Positions 37,050-39,043 of a DNA stretch of 39,043 nucleotides are shown here, piece after piece. Source of the stretch: a virus. The stretch covers positions 1-39,043 of the IMG/VR virus record IMGVR_UViG_3300045051_000342; one strand, 5' to 3'. Position 1 is the stretch's first letter, and every line of letters begins with the position of its first letter. A model generated the notes under the pieces. The model ran no database searches and was not told the DNA's origin. It saw only the letters and a program-made list of their open reading frames with translations. The position numbers were made by a program, and so were the translations under genes.

Positions 37050-37828
37050 CCTACGTCCACGTCTCCCAGTACGCCCCGACCGCGTCCGACACGACCCGGC
37101 ACTCCGGCTGCACCTGGTCATCCGGGGCCTCGGGTGTCGCTGCGACGACGGGCGGTGCGAAGCACCCCACGCCCGACGCCATCCACGCCCTCGTGGCGCG
37201 CTCGGAGGAGACGAGCCCCACGACGCCCGGCTGGAGCATCCCCGACCTCGCGCTCGCGCTGCGCCGGTACGGGATCGGGTTCGTCGACCACTCGGGCGAG
37301 GGCTGGGCCGCCGCGAAGCTGATCCTGGCGAAACGCCACTACCTCGTGGTGCAGGGCGTGTCAGCCGTGTTCGCCGACTCCACCTGCTCGGGGGCGTTCG
37401 AAGGTGCGCACGCCATCGGGATCCATCCGTTGACGAAGACCGAGGCCGGCGTCCTGTGGCGATGGATCAACGACCCCATCTGCCCCGCCGGCCGCTGGGA
37501 GCGCGACAGCGTCCTCGAGCGCTACGCCGAGGCGTACAGCCCGACCGTGCGCTTCGGGGCGTTCACGGATCCAGTCCCGCCCACGACGTACCGCCTGCGC
37601 ATCGGGGCCAATGCCGTCGTGCGCCTCGCCTCGGTCACGCCCACCGGCCGCATCTCTGGCTGGACGAACGACCGCTGGGGCGACACGGCCTCCACCGCTC
37701 CGTGCCGTGCCCCCGTCGTCAAGCGCGGCACCGTCTCGGGCTCGGCGACCGTGGCCTACGTCACCGCAGGCAAGTACGCGCGCCGCTGGGTCGGCATCGG
37801 GCGCGGTGTCACCGTCACGGGCTCGTAG
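37046..37828 (+). CDS. C39-like cysteine peptidase, probable endolysin
   Basis: A 260-residue protein likely to cut peptide bonds in the cell wall. The papain-like triad fits C22 in HSGCTWSSG, H122 in EGAHAIGIHPL and D143 in WINDPIC, as in C39-like peptidases. Residues about 190-260 form a beta-rich tail (YRLRIGANAVVRLAS, then WVGIGRGVTV) that looks like an SH3-type binding domain. No lysozyme, amidase or NlpC gene is seen elsewhere, so this is the best lysin candidate. There is no signal peptide, so release would need a holin. Confidence 0.7.
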   Translation: MTYVHVSQYAPTASDTTRHSGCTWSSGASGVAATTGGAKHPTPDAIHALVARSEETSPTTPGWSIPDLALALRRYGIGFVDHSGEGWAAAKLILAKRHYLVVQGVSAVFADSTCSGAFEGAHAIGIHPLTKTEAGVLWRWINDPICPAGRWERDSVLERYAEAYSPTVRFGAFTDPVPPTTYRLRIGANAVVRLASVTPTGRISGWTNDRWGDTASTAPCRAPVVKRGTVSGSATVAYVTAGKYARRWVGIGRGVTVTGS

Positions 37829-37838
37829 GGAGGCCGAA

Positions 37839-38153
37839 GTGGTCGTGCATTACCGGATGGCCGATCCCGGGGAAACGGTGTCGGGCGGGACGACGTCGTT
37901 CGTTTCCGACGCCTGCTGGTGTGCCTGCTCGATCTGCATGTCGGGCTCGTGCTGCCGGTTCCCGCGGCAACCGTACATCCCCGTCCCGCAGCCCTACATC
38001 GCCCCGCCGCCCTACATCCCGACCACCACGGGCACGGGCACGGACACGACTCCCGCACCCCTCTTCTGCCTCCCGACGGAGCACGACTTCATGCAGTTGG
38101 ACGGCGCGCTTCGCGTGTTCTGCCGTCACTGCGGCACCTCCAAGGACGTGTAG
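37839..38153 (+). CDS. Cys-rich, PYI-repeat protein
   Basis: A 104-residue protein. A cluster of six Cys in about 14 residues (CWCACSICMSGSCC) is followed by tyrosine/proline repeats (QPYIPVPQPYIAPPPYIP) and a Thr/Gly linker. A final C-x2-C with an earlier C and H (FCLPTEHDF, FCRHCGT) makes a zinc-like site. GTG 37839 has GGGAGG upstream. The first cluster could bind metal or form disulfides. No family is recognised; it may be a surface or lysis accessory protein. Confidence 0.58.
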   Translation: MVVHYRMADPGETVSGGTTSFVSDACWCACSICMSGSCCRFPRQPYIPVPQPYIAPPPYIPTTTGTGTDTTPAPLFCLPTEHDFMQLDGALRVFCRHCGTSKDV

Positions 38154-38155
38154 CC

Positions 38156-38428
38156 ATGAGCACCATCCAGGCCATCCTCGCCCGAGTCCGCGACACGCTC
38201 ACAGGCGAGCCCCTGCGGGCCATCGTCTACGGCGCGGCCGTGGTCGTGTGGCTCGTCACGCACATCGCCGTGGCCATGGGCTACGGGGCCTTCCGGGCCA
38301 TCAGCATCGATGAGGCGCTCATCGTCGCGACAGCAGCGGCGGCCACGCTGACCGAGATCTGCAGGCGCTACGTCTACTCGCCCAACACGGTGGCAGCGAT
38401 CGAGGCGGGCGCGGAGGTGGCGTCCTGA
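38156..38428 (+). CDS. Holin candidate
   Basis: A 90-residue protein with two hydrophobic segments: IVYGAAVVVWLVTHIAVAMG (about 23-42) and EALIVATAAAATLTEI (about 53-68), ending in RRYVYSPNTVAAIEAGAEVA. The opening E-P-L-R-A-I-V-Y-G and the R-R-x-V-Y-S-P end resemble holin-like proteins of actinobacteriophages. It could pair with the three-helix protein at 36735 as holin and antiholin. Confidence 0.65.
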   Translation: MSTIQAILARVRDTLTGEPLRAIVYGAAVVVWLVTHIAVAMGYGAFRAISIDEALIVATAAAATLTEICRRYVYSPNTVAAIEAGAEVAS

Positions 38429-38658
38429 TGGTCGCCAACCCGAAGGCTGGCCCGACGCCGCACGAGTGGATGGTCGACGTCCTGGATGCCGCCACAGAGC
38501 TCGGCTATGGCGTGGAGTCGCTGACACCCGGCTCTGTCCGCATGAGCGACCGGGCGCACACGATCACCGTGGAGACCATCTTCCTGAGCGGCGATACGCT
38601 GCGTGCACTGTTCCGGTCGCGTCGGGAGCCCACCCCCGTAGCGAGCACGACCGAGTGA
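38428..38658 (+). CDS. Hypothetical protein before HNH gene
   Basis: A 76-residue alpha/beta protein (EWMVDVLDAATELGYGVESL, then AHTITVETIFLSGDTLRALF). The order helix, turn, strands is typical of small conserved phage proteins. It overlaps the holin gene upstream by one base (TGATG) and the HNH gene by GTGA. Confidence 0.6.
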   Translation: MVANPKAGPTPHEWMVDVLDAATELGYGVESLTPGSVRMSDRAHTITVETIFLSGDTLRALFRSRREPTPVASTTE

Positions 38659-39043
38659 GCCAGCGTTACCGCGTGTGCTCCCTGCCCGCCTGCCCCCGGC
38701 TCACGGATGACGCGTCGGGGCGCTGCAACCTGCACCCATACGACCAGAGCAGCCGCAATCACCACGGCGTTCCACGGCAGGCCCGAGGGCTGGGTGCGGA
38801 GTTCGATGCGGCGAAGCGCGCTGTCATCGAGCGTGACGGCGGCGTGTGCCAACTGCGGCTGCCCGGCTGCACCGTGGTCGCAACGACAGCGGACCATGTC
38901 GTGCCTCGATCGCGGGGTGGAAGCAACGCGCCGTCCAACCTGCGCGCGTCGTGCGGGCACTGCAACCATGCCCGGGGTGCCCGCCCGCTGTCCACAGACC
39001 CCCAGGGGGGGTCAAATCCTCGCACCCCTGGGGGAATGAGGAC
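38655..39043 (+). CDS. HNH endonuclease, 5' part (continues at base 1)
   Basis: This gene runs off the right end and finishes at 80-82 on the left, giving about 147 residues. The GTG start overlaps the previous stop (GTGA). The core HNH motif is DHVVPRSRGGSN at residues 80-91, followed by N95 and a zinc knuckle C100-x2-C103 with H105. A second possible zinc site lies near the N-terminus (C8, C13, C24). HNH nucleases beside terminase genes are known to help DNA packaging in HK97-type cos phages by stimulating the large terminase nuclease. The position here fits that role. An independent homing nuclease is less likely because the gene is translationally coupled on both sides. Confidence 0.88.
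   Translation, partial: MSQRYRVCSLPACPRLTDDASGRCNLHPYDQSSRNHHGVPRQARGLGAEFDAAKRAVIERDGGVCQLRLPGCTVVATTADHVVPRSRGGSNAPSNLRASCGHCNHARGARPLSTDPQGGSNPRTPGGMR
38999..39043. other. Inverted-repeat cluster, candidate cos or packaging site
   Basis: CCCCCAGGGG at 38999-39008 is the exact reverse complement of CCCCTGGGGG at 39024-39033. Each arm is itself nearly palindromic. The second arm is framed by TCCTC (39017-39021) and GAGGA (39038-39042). The cluster sits in the coding 3' end of the HNH gene, just before the small terminase gene, where cos sites of many HK97-like phages lie. Use as a packaging site is inferred from position and symmetry only. Confidence 0.35.
39017..39043. repeat. Right copy of 27-bp terminal direct repeat
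   Basis: This is an exact copy of bases 1-27. It lies inside the 3' part of the HNH endonuclease gene, so the true genome length is 27 bases shorter than the window. Confidence 0.93.

Noticed and set aside
1-39043. CRISPR arrays, insertion sequences, rRNA genes
   Set aside because: No spaced direct repeats, no transposase genes with terminal inverted repeats and no rRNA-like sequence were seen on reading.

Overview
The window is a complete temperate phage genome that closes on itself. Bases 1-27 are repeated exactly at 39017-39043. Joining the ends restores an HNH endonuclease gene whose stop overlaps the start of the small terminase gene. Base composition is very GC-rich (about 70% by eye, not computed). 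Most neighbouring genes overlap by one to four bases (ATGA, GTGA or TGATG). A tape measure protein of 744 residues, a major tail protein and a frameshifted tail assembly chaperone point to a long-tailed siphovirus. The host is probably a high-GC bacterium such as an actinobacterium or chloroflexotan, but the sequence alone does not settle this.

Layout. 1-5146: packaging and head genes (HNH, small and large terminase, portal, S49 prohead protease), with a 65-residue membrane protein and a 22-residue cysteine protein between them. 5151-9003: a three-gene sugar cassette placed between protease and capsid. It holds a GT-B transferase, a sugar-nucleotide 4,6-dehydratase and a 655-residue protein with three GT-A-type domains. 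9004-9218: a promoter and a hairpin-rich leader. 9219-21064: major capsid, connectors, tail tube, chaperones with a C CCA AAC slippery site, tape measure, baseplate, fibre and small tail-tip proteins. 20993-22357 (minus strand): a lysogeny arm with a polytopic GT87-like membrane protein and an XRE repressor. 22449-35505 (plus strand): a long early operon starting from an apparently leaderless promoter. It carries HTH proteins, HNH nucleases, a Sak4-like recombinase with a possible OB domain, a replication initiator, a DnaC-like helicase loader, a PD-(D/E)XK protein, many tiny genes, a LuxR-type HTH, an excisionase and a tyrosine integrase. 35489-35580: a probable attP made of a tRNA 3' end flanked by four GCTCAC-type sites. 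35660-38658: a late module with membrane proteins, a C39-like cysteine peptidase as probable lysin and a holin candidate, leading back to the HNH gene.

How it works together. The repressor probably acts on nested dyads at 22398-22431 to control the early operon. Sak4-like protein, initiator and helicase loader would recruit host replication. Integrase and excisionase would act at attP in a host tRNA gene. The most interesting part is the sugar biology: a synthesis-plus-transfer cassette inside the head operon suggests virion glycosylation. A separate membrane glycosyltransferase-like gene beside the repressor suggests that lysogens change their own envelope. Both roles are inferences from domains and position.
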